DNA from: a virus
Strand: one strand, 5' to 3'
Length of the DNA: 29,205 nucleotides
Virus record (IMG/VR): IMGVR_UViG_3300035698_003843
Span: 1-29,205 of that record
Part shown: positions 6,643 through 13,106 of the stretch, in pieces
Numbering within the stretch: the first letter of the stretch is position 1
How the letters are laid out: every line of letters begins with the position of its first letter
Notes under the pieces: generated by a model
What the model was told of the DNA's origin: nothing
What the model saw: the letters and a program-made list of their open reading frames with translations, nothing else
Database searches by the model: none
Position numbers and translations under genes: made by a program

Positions 6643-6810
6643 ATGCATTCAACAACGACCTCTGAGCCAGAGTGCATATGCTGGACAACACACAGCATGG
6701 GTAGATGCCTAGCGTGGACACATAAGGAACGACCAAGTAGTAAATATATTCCAGTTAATCGGCACGAACGTAGAAGAGACGCTAAATTAAATAAAAGGAA
6801 GCGTATATAA
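6643..6810 (+). CDS. Small Cys-containing basic protein, 55 aa
   Basis: A very strong site (GGAGGT at 6632-6637) precedes the ATG, which is good evidence of translation despite the length. The N-terminal half has ECICWTTHSMGRCLAW with three cysteines and one His, possibly metal-binding; the C-terminus is rich in Arg and Lys (RHERRRDAKLNKRKRI). The stop overlaps the next start by TAATG. Family unknown. Confidence 0.6.
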   Translation: MHSTTTSEPECICWTTHSMGRCLAWTHKERPSSKYIPVNRHERRRDAKLNKRKRI

Positions 6811-7325
6811 TGGAGTTAGTACATTTTACAGATAGTCTGGAATTTATACCAGAGTCGTATACGCAACCTAGTGAACACGAAATGAAGCCTAAGGGCTTGT
6901 GGGTTTCGGACGAAGAGGACTACGGCTGGATGGAGTGGTGCCAAGCAGAGCAGTTCGGTAATATAAAAGATAAAACAGCCTACCACATTGAACTAGCGGA
7001 CGACGCAAATATTACGTATCTTAAAAGCGAAGAGGATATACTAAAATTTGGTAAATACTACCAACCAGTAGTAGCCCCTGATAAACAGTGGATGATTAGG
7101 ACGTGTTTGGACTGGGAGCAGGTGGCTAAGGATTACCAAGGAATAATAATAACACCCTACCAATGGGGTAGCCGTATGGACCCTAAAGTAATGTGGTATT
7201 ACGGGTGGGACTGTGCGTCTGGGTGTATATGGGATTTGAAAGCCATAAAGCAGATGAAAGAACGTGAGAATTTTAGCCAACTTAGAATAGAGGACAAGAA
7301 ATGCGAAACAAATCAAGCAAGTTAA
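6810..7325 (+). CDS. Conserved phage protein with WYYGWDCASGCIW signature, 171 aa
   Basis: I recall this pattern from hypothetical proteins in several unrelated phages: an N-terminal VHFT, then KPKGLWVS, GWMEWC, a DW-x-x-VA segment, IIITPYQW, and the C-terminal WYYGWDCASGCIWDL. The order of short motifs (H-F-T, G-L-W-V-S, then I-x-P-Y) loosely recalls the ADP-ribosyltransferase fold of DarT-like or Tpt1-like enzymes, but I cannot align it further and treat this as a hypothesis. It overlaps its neighbours on both sides and lies upstream of the ClpP-like gene. Confidence 0.75.
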   Translation: MELVHFTDSLEFIPESYTQPSEHEMKPKGLWVSDEEDYGWMEWCQAEQFGNIKDKTAYHIELADDANITYLKSEEDILKFGKYYQPVVAPDKQWMIRTCLDWEQVAKDYQGIIITPYQWGSRMDPKVMWYYGWDCASGCIWDLKAIKQMKERENFSQLRIEDKKCETNQAS

Positions 7326-7924
7326 AGGACTACGAGGTAATACCTAATATTAATAAGAGTATGAATTTCTTTAGCGAGAACTTTTATATTCATGGGTGCT
7401 TTGATGCGACAATATCCACGGAGATAATCCCTCAGCTTATAAAAGAAATCGAAGCTAAGAAACTTCTAAAGAAACCCGTTATTAAATTCTACATAAATAG
7501 CGATGGCGGGTACGTTAGATTCCTACAGGATTTATTGGGGTTATTCGATATTGCTAAATCTCATGGTATTATTATTGAAACCTACGTTATGGCTGCTGCA
7601 TATAGTTGTGGCTCCATGCTTGCTTGCGCGGGAACGCCCGGACATAGGTACATAAGTGATTTCGCAGAGCATCTATGCCATTTGGGGTCTACTGGCTCGG
7701 GTACAGTGATTAATGATAATGAAGCGGTAAGGATGCAGGAGCGTATCCAACGTCACTTCGACTTTGTTCGCAGACTGTACAAGAAATATGCTAAGATAAA
7801 AGATTTAGAGAAAGTTATTCACGACGATTGTTATTTCCTATACGGTCAGGAGATTATTGATAATGGTCTAGCCGATAAATTTATAACAGAGCTTGATGAG
7901 GTTAAATCTAATGGCAAAATATAA
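7301..7924 (+). CDS. ClpP-like serine protease, 207 aa
   Basis: The crotonase-like ClpP fold is clear: FYINSDGGYV (oxyanion-forming strand and glycines, residues about 63-72), IIETYVMAAAYSCGSMLACA with the nucleophile Ser102, HLCHLG with His127, and an HDDCYF segment with Asp176 as the third triad residue. The Ser-His and His-Asp spacings (25 and 49) equal those of E. coli ClpP. The IGF loops that dock to Clp ATPases cannot be judged. It lies among accessory genes, far from the head-maturation protease at 24759, and no Clp ATPase is in the window. It may work alone or with host ClpX/ClpA. The 25-base overlap with the previous gene suggests coupling. Confidence 0.88.
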   Translation: MRNKSSKLKDYEVIPNINKSMNFFSENFYIHGCFDATISTEIIPQLIKEIEAKKLLKKPVIKFYINSDGGYVRFLQDLLGLFDIAKSHGIIIETYVMAAAYSCGSMLACAGTPGHRYISDFAEHLCHLGSTGSGTVINDNEAVRMQERIQRHFDFVRRLYKKYAKIKDLEKVIHDDCYFLYGQEIIDNGLADKFITELDEVKSNGKI

Positions 7925-8156
7925 ATTTAATAAGTATGAGTTTAGACGACAGTTAAAAGAAGCGTGGGATATTGCCAAGTACCTAGGAATGATCGGGGGT
8001 ATTATAGGGTTTATATTTATTATAGGGTGGGCTGCGGACAAGGAAGAGAAAAAACAAAACCTTGTACACATAGCAGATACCAAGCTATGCTTACAAGATC
8101 ACAAACCTTATTATTGCCGAGCTTTAATGGGTAAACATTTTTTGAAGGAAGAATAA
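7911..8156 (+). CDS. Single-TM hypothetical protein, 81 aa
   Basis: I choose the ATG at 7911 (GAGGTT about 10 bases upstream) over the nearer ATGs at 7893-7896. A basic, helical N-terminus is followed by one membrane segment at about residues 24-41 (YLGMIGGIIGFIFIIGW) and then a tail with three cysteines (CLQDHKPYYC). Two of the tail cysteines could form a disulfide if the tail is periplasmic. It overlaps the ClpP-like gene end by 14 bases. Confidence 0.65.
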   Translation: MAKYKFNKYEFRRQLKEAWDIAKYLGMIGGIIGFIFIIGWAADKEEKKQNLVHIADTKLCLQDHKPYYCRALMGKHFLKEE

Positions 8157-8157
8157 A

Positions 8158-8508
8158 ATGAGACTTACAGTACCAAACGCATGGTTTGAAAAACTGGCGG
8201 AAGAGGAATCAGGGTATGAGGATGGCATCGGAGGTGCACCTGAGCCTGAGAAGGAATATATCGACGGTGTTGCCATAAAGTATATGGACGGTGGCTTCCT
8301 CGCTCTTGCTCGCCCGAATAGGCATGGTCATGTCATACATGCCATGGTTGGGATGAATATTAAGCGCAAGGTGGGTGAGCAGGGGTTCATAACTAACCGA
8401 GGCAGATTCGTCGGGAGAACAGAGGGTGGTCGGATAGCCATAGCTGCTGGACAAATAAAAGAATTGAATTATCAACCTGAGACAATGTTTAGTGAGGATT
8501 TATGGTAG
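8158..8508 (+). CDS. Conserved phage protein with C-terminal SEDLW motif, 116 aa
   Basis: The sequence contains NRHGHVIHAMV, GEQGFITNRGRFVGR, IAIAAGQI and ends MFSEDLW. This succession (HxHVI, QGF[IL]T..GRFV.R.E...IA..AGQ, then SEDLW at the extreme C-terminus) is a recurrent phage family that I know without an assigned function. The conserved Arg, Glu and SEDLW end suggest an enzyme or binding pocket, but no reaction can be named. Good site (AAGGAAG) before the ATG. Confidence 0.8.
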   Translation: MRLTVPNAWFEKLAEEESGYEDGIGGAPEPEKEYIDGVAIKYMDGGFLALARPNRHGHVIHAMVGMNIKRKVGEQGFITNRGRFVGRTEGGRIAIAAGQIKELNYQPETMFSEDLW

Positions 8509-8717
8509 GCAAGGAAATGAGCTGGGCTGAGGAGCAGAGACATAACTTTATAGAGGAGAAAACTCTGAAGGATAAGAAAATCAATCGTAAAGATTTGGTC
8601 GAAAAATTCAGAATATCTTTGCCTCAGGCTAGTAGAGATTTACAGGGATATATAAAAAAGAATCCGGGGGTGTTAACGTATAACATTAGCCAACGGTGCT
8701 ATGAATTAACTGATTAA
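8502..8717 (+). CDS. Stand-alone winged helix resembling WYL-regulator N-termini, 71 aa
   Basis: Start at 8502 with GAGGA upstream, overlapping the previous stop. The pattern RHNFIEEKTL, INRKDLVEKFRISLPQASRDL and YIKKNPGVLTYNISQRCYEL matches the DNA-binding winged helix in front of WYL domains in regulators of the BrxR/CapW type, where FGIS-P-Q-A-S-x-D-L is the recognition helix. Here only that domain is present: the protein ends where a WYL domain would begin. It may be a phage repressor, or may occupy the operators of such host regulators; both are inference. The palindrome at 8719 follows its stop immediately. Confidence 0.75.
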   Translation: MVGKEMSWAEEQRHNFIEEKTLKDKKINRKDLVEKFRISLPQASRDLQGYIKKNPGVLTYNISQRCYELTD

Positions 8718-8718
8718 C

Positions 8719-8732
8719 TGCAAACGTTTGCA
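8719..8732. repeat. Palindrome TGCAAACGTTTGCA, copy 3
   Basis: Exact copy in the 30-base gap between the winged-helix gene and the gene at 8748, directly before the ribosome binding site GGAGG. Its position would let a bound protein or the transcript context affect the downstream gene. Confidence 0.9.
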
Positions 8733-8747
8733 ACGGAGGAATACACG

Positions 8748-9107
8748 ATGGTTACAGTAGGACTAAAGTACATCCATTATAAGGGTGGTGAATACATAGT
8801 AAAGGGTATTAGTGCAAACGAAGCCACTGGGGACGTTCTTATAACTTACGCGGGAGTTAACCAAGGACCCCAAGACATTCCTTACACCCGCCCTCGGTCG
8901 GAATTTCTTGAAAAGTTTAAGGAGGATAAAACTTTCGAGGACAAACTAGGAACACCTCTTCAGCTCGTAGAATATGTACTAACCCTAGAGGATAGTTCAG
9001 ATGCACTGGCTCTTATACGAGATTGGACGGTAGGTGATTTGAGCGATTGGCAGGATTTCAGTAAATTTTTGTCGCATAAAAGAGCAGGGTGGAAATGGAA
9101 ACCTTAG
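8748..9107 (+). CDS. DUF1653-like domain protein, 119 aa
   Basis: A strong site (GGAGG, 10 bases upstream) precedes the ATG. Residues about 4-60 match the DUF1653 pattern: VGLKYIHYKGGEYIVKGIS, then a strand pair, then IPYTRPRSEFLEKF, a small beta-barrel-like domain common in bacteria and phages. The second half (EDKLGTPLQLVEYVLTLED, RDWTVGDLSDWQDF) is helical and not recognised. The function of DUF1653 is unknown. It overlaps the following acetyltransferase gene by 13 bases. Confidence 0.75.
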   Translation: MVTVGLKYIHYKGGEYIVKGISANEATGDVLITYAGVNQGPQDIPYTRPRSEFLEKFKEDKTFEDKLGTPLQLVEYVLTLEDSSDALALIRDWTVGDLSDWQDFSKFLSHKRAGWKWKP

Positions 9108-9490
9108 CCTCACACGACCGAGATATATTAGACATGGAACGTCAGTACGGTGAGTTTATGGAGGGTAAGGTTCTACATACCTACCTGAAGAATGATCTGA
9201 TAGAGGTTTACACAAGATTAGCCGATAGGGCTATATTCGGGGTGTCTAAACCTTTTATCGACATTGCCCGTATAGAGGTACTTTTTTCGGAAAGGCGTAA
9301 GGGCGTAGCAGGTAAGTTCTTCGATATGATTGAAGTGTTCGCAGCTAAACATAATCGGGGCATTTACGTAGAGTCTATAGTAAACCCCTTGTTGACGGAT
9401 ATGCTTGCGAGTCGGGGGTATACCAAGGTTGAATATGATGGTACCCGATTATGTGCAATGTACGATATACAGGGATTGATTAGTGTTTAA
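9095..9490 (+). CDS. GNAT-family N-acetyltransferase, 131 aa
   Basis: The acetyl-CoA binding motif A is present as IEVLFSERRKGVAGKFF (R67-x-x-G-x-A, residues about 60-76), followed by motif B-like IYVESIVNPLLTDMLASRGY, where NP..... L..RGY is typical. Length is normal for a single GNAT domain. Substrate is unknown: small phage GNATs may acetylate host proteins, tRNA-derived toxins or metabolites. The start at 9095 (AGGG upstream) is preferred over the GTG at 9089. Its end overlaps the next gene. Confidence 0.82.
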   Translation: METLASHDRDILDMERQYGEFMEGKVLHTYLKNDLIEVYTRLADRAIFGVSKPFIDIARIEVLFSERRKGVAGKFFDMIEVFAAKHNRGIYVESIVNPLLTDMLASRGYTKVEYDGTRLCAMYDIQGLISV

Positions 9491-9782
9491 AGTACAAAAG
9501 AAAATGTGCACTAGCTGTATCTACAGATCGGATTCCCCGCTGGACGTAGAGGTTTTGGAAGAAGCTGTTCGGGACGAGTATATAGGATTTAAAGGGCATA
9601 GGATTTGCCACCATTCCAAGGACTGTTGTTGCAGAGGGTTCTGGGAAAAGAATAAGGACGACTTCCCCATGGGGCAAATAGCCCAGAGACTAAGGATGGT
9701 AGAATTCGTACATGTTGACTTAGACCCGATGACGGTCGCATATGAACTAGAGGAAATAGAAGAGGGTAAAACAAATGAGTGA
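9483..9782 (+). CDS. Cys/His phage protein, CxxCIxR-CRGF family, 99 aa
   Basis: The pattern MCTSCIYR near the start, then ICHHSKDCCCRGFWE and IAQRLRMVEFV matches a recurrent phage family with CxTCIFR...CH...CRGF...QIAxRLG. The conserved Cys and His residues probably bind zinc. Translation likely starts at GTG 9483, since AGGG at 9471-9474 is correctly spaced; ATG 9504 is the alternative. It overlaps both neighbours (8 bases each side). Family function is not known to me. Confidence 0.78.
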   Translation: MFKVQKKMCTSCIYRSDSPLDVEVLEEAVRDEYIGFKGHRICHHSKDCCCRGFWEKNKDDFPMGQIAQRLRMVEFVHVDLDPMTVAYELEEIEEGKTNE

Positions 9783-10287
9783 GATATTTTTCGGAGCAGA
9801 CCATCACCTAGGCCACAAGGGGATACTTAAATACGAATCCAAGGTTCGTCCGTTTTCCTGCGTAGATGAAATGAACGAGGTCATTATTGATCGTCACAAT
9901 TCGGTTGTTGGAAAACAGGACATTGTGTGGTTCGGTGGTGACGTAGCCATAGGGGCTAGACATATAGAGCTTGTCGGGCGTATGAACGGTATAAAGAAGC
10001 TTATAATGGGTAACCACGATATGCATAGCATGGAGACCTACCTAAAGTATTTCACTAAAGTGTATGGGGCTTATCAATTTCAAAACTTCCTGCTTACGCA
10101 CGTTCCCGTACACCCTTGCCAAATGAACGAAAGATTTTGGGGTAATATCCACGGACATATGCATAATAAGAAGTTTGACAGAATGGGTAAAAGGTATATT
10201 AATATATGCATAGATAATCTACCCGACCTAAAACCTATACCTTACGACGAGATTTTAAATATAGCTACAGAGCAGGAGGATGTATAA
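9775..10287 (+). CDS. Calcineurin-like metallophosphoesterase, 170 aa
   Basis: All five metal-binding blocks are visible: ADHHLGH (D9, H11), WFGGDVAIG (D56), MGNHDMH (N80, H81), LTHVPVH (H109) and IHGHMH (H128, H130). The family hydrolyses phosphomono- or diesters using two metal ions. The compact form with GNHD and GHxH resembles small phage and YfcE/MJ0936-like phosphodiesterases; the substrate could be a cyclic nucleotide or nucleic acid end, undetermined. The start overlaps the previous stop by eight bases. Confidence 0.9.
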   Translation: MSEIFFGADHHLGHKGILKYESKVRPFSCVDEMNEVIIDRHNSVVGKQDIVWFGGDVAIGARHIELVGRMNGIKKLIMGNHDMHSMETYLKYFTKVYGAYQFQNFLLTHVPVHPCQMNERFWGNIHGHMHNKKFDRMGKRYINICIDNLPDLKPIPYDEILNIATEQEDV

Positions 10288-10578
10288 ATGGAAAGAGAGA
10301 TAAGACTATGGGTGGTACGCTTACAGCTTAGAGTGCGTAAAGTCCTAATTACAAAAATACCCATAGGTAGTTTACCTCGTATTTTATTATACTGGACAGA
10401 GAAGCAGCTTGATAGGTTCCGCTGGAGGAAGTATAAAAGTATACGGCGAGAATGGGTATTCAAACTACAAACTAGCTTGCTCGACATGGCTCACGACGAG
10501 AAAAATATAGACACGTGGAAGCACGATTATTTTGAGAAGATGGCTTATAGGTTAGACAGATTTCGTTACCGAGCCTGA
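10288..10578 (+). CDS. Basic helical hypothetical protein, 96 aa
   Basis: Begins directly after the phosphoesterase stop, with AGGAGG a few bases upstream. The sequence is rich in Arg, Lys and Trp (VVRLQLRVRKVL, RFRWRKYKSIRREWVFK) and predicted helical, so it may bind nucleic acid or membranes. No family recognised. It is the last gene of the 6314 unit; a promoter follows at 10596. Confidence 0.6.
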   Translation: MEREIRLWVVRLQLRVRKVLITKIPIGSLPRILLYWTEKQLDRFRWRKYKSIRREWVFKLQTSLLDMAHDEKNIDTWKHDYFEKMAYRLDRFRYRA

Positions 10579-10595
10579 TGAAGTTCTAAAACAGC

Positions 10596-10624
10596 TTGCG
10601 TACTAACAAACTACCTGCTATAAT
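10596..10624 (+). promoter_or_regulatory. Sigma-70-like promoter TTGCGT-N17-TATAAT
   Basis: TTGCGT at 10596-10601 and TATAAT at 10619-10624 are 17 bp apart in an intergenic gap. GCTTGCGTAC around the -35 is identical to the promoter at 506. Transcription should start near 10631, giving a leader of about 77 bases that contains a stable hairpin before the gene at 10708. Confidence 0.8.
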
Positions 10625-10664
10625 CTTTATACAGCTACAGGTTTAAGCTCCGGTAGTGTGGGTG

Positions 10665-10684
10665 CCCTCGCTTCCGAGCGGGGG
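10665..10684 (+). other. GC-rich leader hairpin with UCCG tetraloop
   Basis: CCCTCGCT (10665-10672) pairs with AGCGGGGG (10677-10684), including one G-U pair, around the loop TCCG. It lies in the 5' leader between the 10596 promoter and the gene at 10708. No T-run follows, so it is not a standard terminator. It may stabilise the transcript or control readthrough. Confidence 0.7.
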
Positions 10685-10707
10685 TTACTTCTTAGAGGGG
10701 AACAATT

Positions 10708-10938
10708 ATGGATGAATGTGAACTACAAGAGATTGACAGCCTACTAACCGCCATAGGCGAACGAGAGGCTATTGGCGACCTTAACGAATGGGAAATGAAA
10801 TTCTTTAAGGACGTGGTTAAACGAAGAGAAGTTTACGGCAAGCAGCTAAACGTCTCCGACAAGCAATACGCCAAGTTAGAGCAGATGGCTAACCCCATCG
10901 CACCGCATAAAGACACTGTATATAGTATACGACATTAA
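10708..10938 (+). CDS. Hypothetical phage protein, 76 aa
   Basis: First gene after the 10596 promoter and hairpin leader; site AGAGGGG lies about 7 bases before the ATG. The protein is charged and predicted helical (LLTAIGEREAIGDLNEWEMKF). No motif recognised. Its place behind a dedicated promoter and structured leader suggests it is expressed strongly or in a regulated way. Confidence 0.65.
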   Translation: MDECELQEIDSLLTAIGEREAIGDLNEWEMKFFKDVVKRREVYGKQLNVSDKQYAKLEQMANPIAPHKDTVYSIRH

Positions 10939-10963
10939 TTTTAAATATGAAGCAGGGATTAAC

Positions 10964-11266
10964 ATGCTAAATGACCAACAGATCAGCGATAAAGTATGTC
11001 ACCGTTGCCTAGAACTATACAACCTCCAACGAGACAGCCCCCAAACATTAGAGAAAGAGCGTGGTATAAAATTACTCACGCCTTTAATGACTCTACAAAC
11101 CAAAGAATCTACTAGCCACAGTCTAATGCGCTCAATAGGTGCACAGATTATCGGTGAAGCCGAAGTGAAGTATTCGGTGGAGATTTTCTGGAGTGTGGAT
11201 ATTACTACCGATGATAAAGTTTCTCTTAACATATATAATATAACAGGTAACAAATGGAATTCGTAA
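10964..11266 (+). CDS. Hypothetical phage protein, 100 aa
   Basis: Site CAGGGA precedes the ATG. The N-terminal half has a CHRCLEL cysteine pair within a helix; the C-terminal half is strand-rich (AEVKYSVEIFWSVDITTDDKVSLNIY). Not recognised. Its end overlaps the start of a possible frameshifted microgene at 11254. Confidence 0.62.
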   Translation: MLNDQQISDKVCHRCLELYNLQRDSPQTLEKERGIKLLTPLMTLQTKESTSHSLMRSIGAQIIGEAEVKYSVEIFWSVDITTDDKVSLNIYNITGNKWNS

Positions 11267-11348
11267 AAACACCCTAATATATCCAGAGTGCGCCACCGCG
11301 TACGGTACATACGTTCCCGAGTATAAATTCGAAAATGAGAAAATATAG
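11254..11348 (+). pseudogene. Possible microgene with a one-base frameshift
   Basis: ATG at 11254, with AACAGG upstream, reads MEFVKTP and then stops at TAA 11275. In the -1 frame the same point continues without a start as LIYPECATAYGTYVPEYKF and a few more residues to TAG at 11346-11348. Adding one C to the CCC run at 11272-11274 would join both parts into a 31-residue peptide. The downstream segment looks protein-like. It could be a natural frameshift, a sequencing error in a homopolymer, or chance. Confidence 0.4.
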
Positions 11349-11350
11349 TT

Positions 11351-11968
11351 ATGTCTAGAAAACCCATGAATACGAAACTAGTATTAATAGCAGGTGCTCC
11401 TAGCTCAGGCAAGGATACTTTAGCTGAAATACTTTATCCAGTGTACACACAGAAGGGCGTTCTTAGCTTCATGTTCGTTATGTCGGACGTGTTAAAAATA
11501 GCTACACACTATGCCTACGATGTCCCTAAGAAGAACATCAAGGCGTACGAGCTGTGCAAAGACGTTCCTCACCCTGACTTTCTTGGGTTGACACCTAGAC
11601 AGGCGTATATAAATCATGCGGAGAACTATATGAAGCCTCTACATGGCCGAGATGTTTACGCCAAACTTATGGTTACTAAGATAAACAGGAACATCGAATC
11701 TAGGAAAGTGCGTAAGCAGTATGATGCTGTTTATTTTATGCCGGGGATTGGTTTCCAAGAAGAGATTGACGTTCTTATAAAAGCCTTCGGTGAGAAAAAC
11801 GTATTGTTGATTAACATGTCTAGATCGGGTACGGATTTCGAGCTAGACAGCAGGTACCCTGTGAGACACCCTGACCCTACTATGGAACTGGAGCTACTTA
11901 ACGATGGCTCTATTGCCGAACTGACAGAAGAAGCGACTCTACTTGCGGAACCTTTTATTACGGGGTAA
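11351..11968 (+). CDS. Deoxynucleoside monophosphate kinase-like P-loop protein, 205 aa
   Basis: A Walker A motif GAPSSGKD (residues 15-22) follows a strand (KLVLIA). The segment LTPRQAYINHAENYMKPLHG resembles the phage dNMP kinase PRx(L/Y)LQxxG...G region, and DAVYFMPGIGFQEEIDVL and LLINMSRSG fit later strands. T4 gene 1 product is the archetype; it converts dGMP, dTMP and hydroxymethyl-dCMP to diphosphates. The specificity here is unknown. The ribosome binding site is weak, so ATG 11366 is an alternative start. The nearby glycosyltransferase raises a link to modified bases. Confidence 0.78.
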   Translation: MSRKPMNTKLVLIAGAPSSGKDTLAEILYPVYTQKGVLSFMFVMSDVLKIATHYAYDVPKKNIKAYELCKDVPHPDFLGLTPRQAYINHAENYMKPLHGRDVYAKLMVTKINRNIESRKVRKQYDAVYFMPGIGFQEEIDVLIKAFGEKNVLLINMSRSGTDFELDSRYPVRHPDPTMELELLNDGSIAELTEEATLLAEPFITG

Positions 11969-11995
11969 TATACGTACACACAACGGAGCTTAAAA

Positions 11996-12556
11996 ATGCC
12001 TGAAGATGGCTATTATCATAAGAAGAGAAAACTAAAAGGGGTAGCTACCCCTACGGCTATCGCTCCGAAAAAGCCGGGGCTTGACGCAGCGGCTAAGGAG
12101 GCTATAGCGGACTTCAATGATAAGAAACAGCCTCTCTTACCTAGTGTATGGCCTCGCATATTAGAGAATTTCGGTATGCACATGCCCAGTTTTAATGGCC
12201 TTGACCTACTTAACCAACCGAGTCCGTATGTGGGTGTTGATTACGGCAATGAGGACTCCACGGTTATGGTGCACAGAAACGGTGGTGAAAGCTTCCCCGT
12301 AGCGTTGCACGGTAGCCCACGGCAGGTACACGATGAGGTTGTTATAACGACTAATAATGTAGCGGAGGTGCACGCCCACGATTTTAGTGCGGGGAATGCG
12401 AGTTTGGCGGATTTGGCACAGGCTATGCAGCTAATGGGTGATGCGATGAAGCGCAACCTTGATTCTGAGATTTACAGAGCAATAATAAATAATCCTAACG
12501 AAAACTTTACAGATGAGGGCGACGAAGATGGCAATGCGGAAACGGAAGAAAGCTAA
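11996..12556 (+). CDS. Hypothetical protein with basic N- and acidic C-terminus, 186 aa
   Basis: Starts with the recurrent leader ACGGAGCTTAAAAATGCC. The N-terminus is basic (YYHKKRKLKG), the centre has strands and several His (VAEVHAHDF), a helix follows (ADLAQAMQLMGDAMKRNL), and the last 20 residues are acidic. It overlaps the next gene by 29 bases in another frame. No family recognised. Confidence 0.68.
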   Translation: MPEDGYYHKKRKLKGVATPTAIAPKKPGLDAAAKEAIADFNDKKQPLLPSVWPRILENFGMHMPSFNGLDLLNQPSPYVGVDYGNEDSTVMVHRNGGESFPVALHGSPRQVHDEVVITTNNVAEVHAHDFSAGNASLADLAQAMQLMGDAMKRNLDSEIYRAIINNPNENFTDEGDEDGNAETEES

Positions 12557-13073
12557 TACAACACACGCTGGGCATAAGGGTAGGCACAAACTACTCAAAC
12601 TTGGCTCAGTGTATTATTCAATATTTTATTATGTGAAAGCAAACCCCGGCTCAACTAGAAGACAGTTGGCTGATGGTACTGGTATAAGCACACCAACATG
12701 CACTGGACGCGTGGCAGAAATGAAAAGCGCAGGTTTATTGGTAGACGATACGAAGGTACTTTGTCCTACGACTAGAAAACACGTGGCTAGCTTATACGTG
12801 GTCGAAGAGAATGTGTCTGGCGTAGAGCGCGATCTTCTTGACGTGGAGATACAGGTTCGTGTTAGCGAATCGGGGCAGTACCATATAGAAACCACTGTAT
12901 TAAACTTTGAGCAGGTACCCAAAGGAATGGGTCCAGCTCAGCAATATACCTCAGTACTTACCAAAAGAGTTAAAATCTCTGTACCCAAGTCTAGCGAGTC
13001 ATTATCCTTGCAAATGTCTGCAAGCCATAAATCCTCCTTGACAATCGACGCGGATTACGTGATAGTAGGTTAG
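12528..13073 (+). CDS. Winged-helix DNA-binding protein, 181 aa
   Basis: Residues about 25-75 form a winged helix: YYSIFYYVKANPGSTRRQLA, then GTGISTPTCTGRVAEMKSAG and LLVDDTKV, similar to MarR/Rrf2-type or phage replication-initiator wHTH domains. A strand-rich C-terminal domain of about 100 residues follows and is unrecognised. The N-terminus is basic (RKRKKANTTHAGHKGRHK). I prefer the ATG at 12528 (GAGGG 8 bases upstream); 12513 and 12534 are alternatives. A degenerate palindrome lies in its 3' end. Confidence 0.7.
   Translation: MAMRKRKKANTTHAGHKGRHKLLKLGSVYYSIFYYVKANPGSTRRQLADGTGISTPTCTGRVAEMKSAGLLVDDTKVLCPTTRKHVASLYVVEENVSGVERDLLDVEIQVRVSESGQYHIETTVLNFEQVPKGMGPAQQYTSVLTKRVKISVPKSSESLSLQMSASHKSSLTIDADYVIVG
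13009..13022. repeat. Degenerate palindrome TGCAAATGTCTGCA
   Basis: Differs from TGCAAACGTTTGCA at two positions. It lies near the end of the winged-helix gene, about midway between exact copies at 8719 and 17055. It may be a decayed copy or a chance match. Confidence 0.35.
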
Positions 13074-13106
13074 CGTCTCGACGTTAATTTTATTTTTGGG
13101 GATAAT

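Noticed and set aside
13009-13022. TGCAAATGTCTGCA as a full member of the palindrome set
   Set aside because: Two mismatches break the symmetry; kept only as a degenerate site with low confidence.
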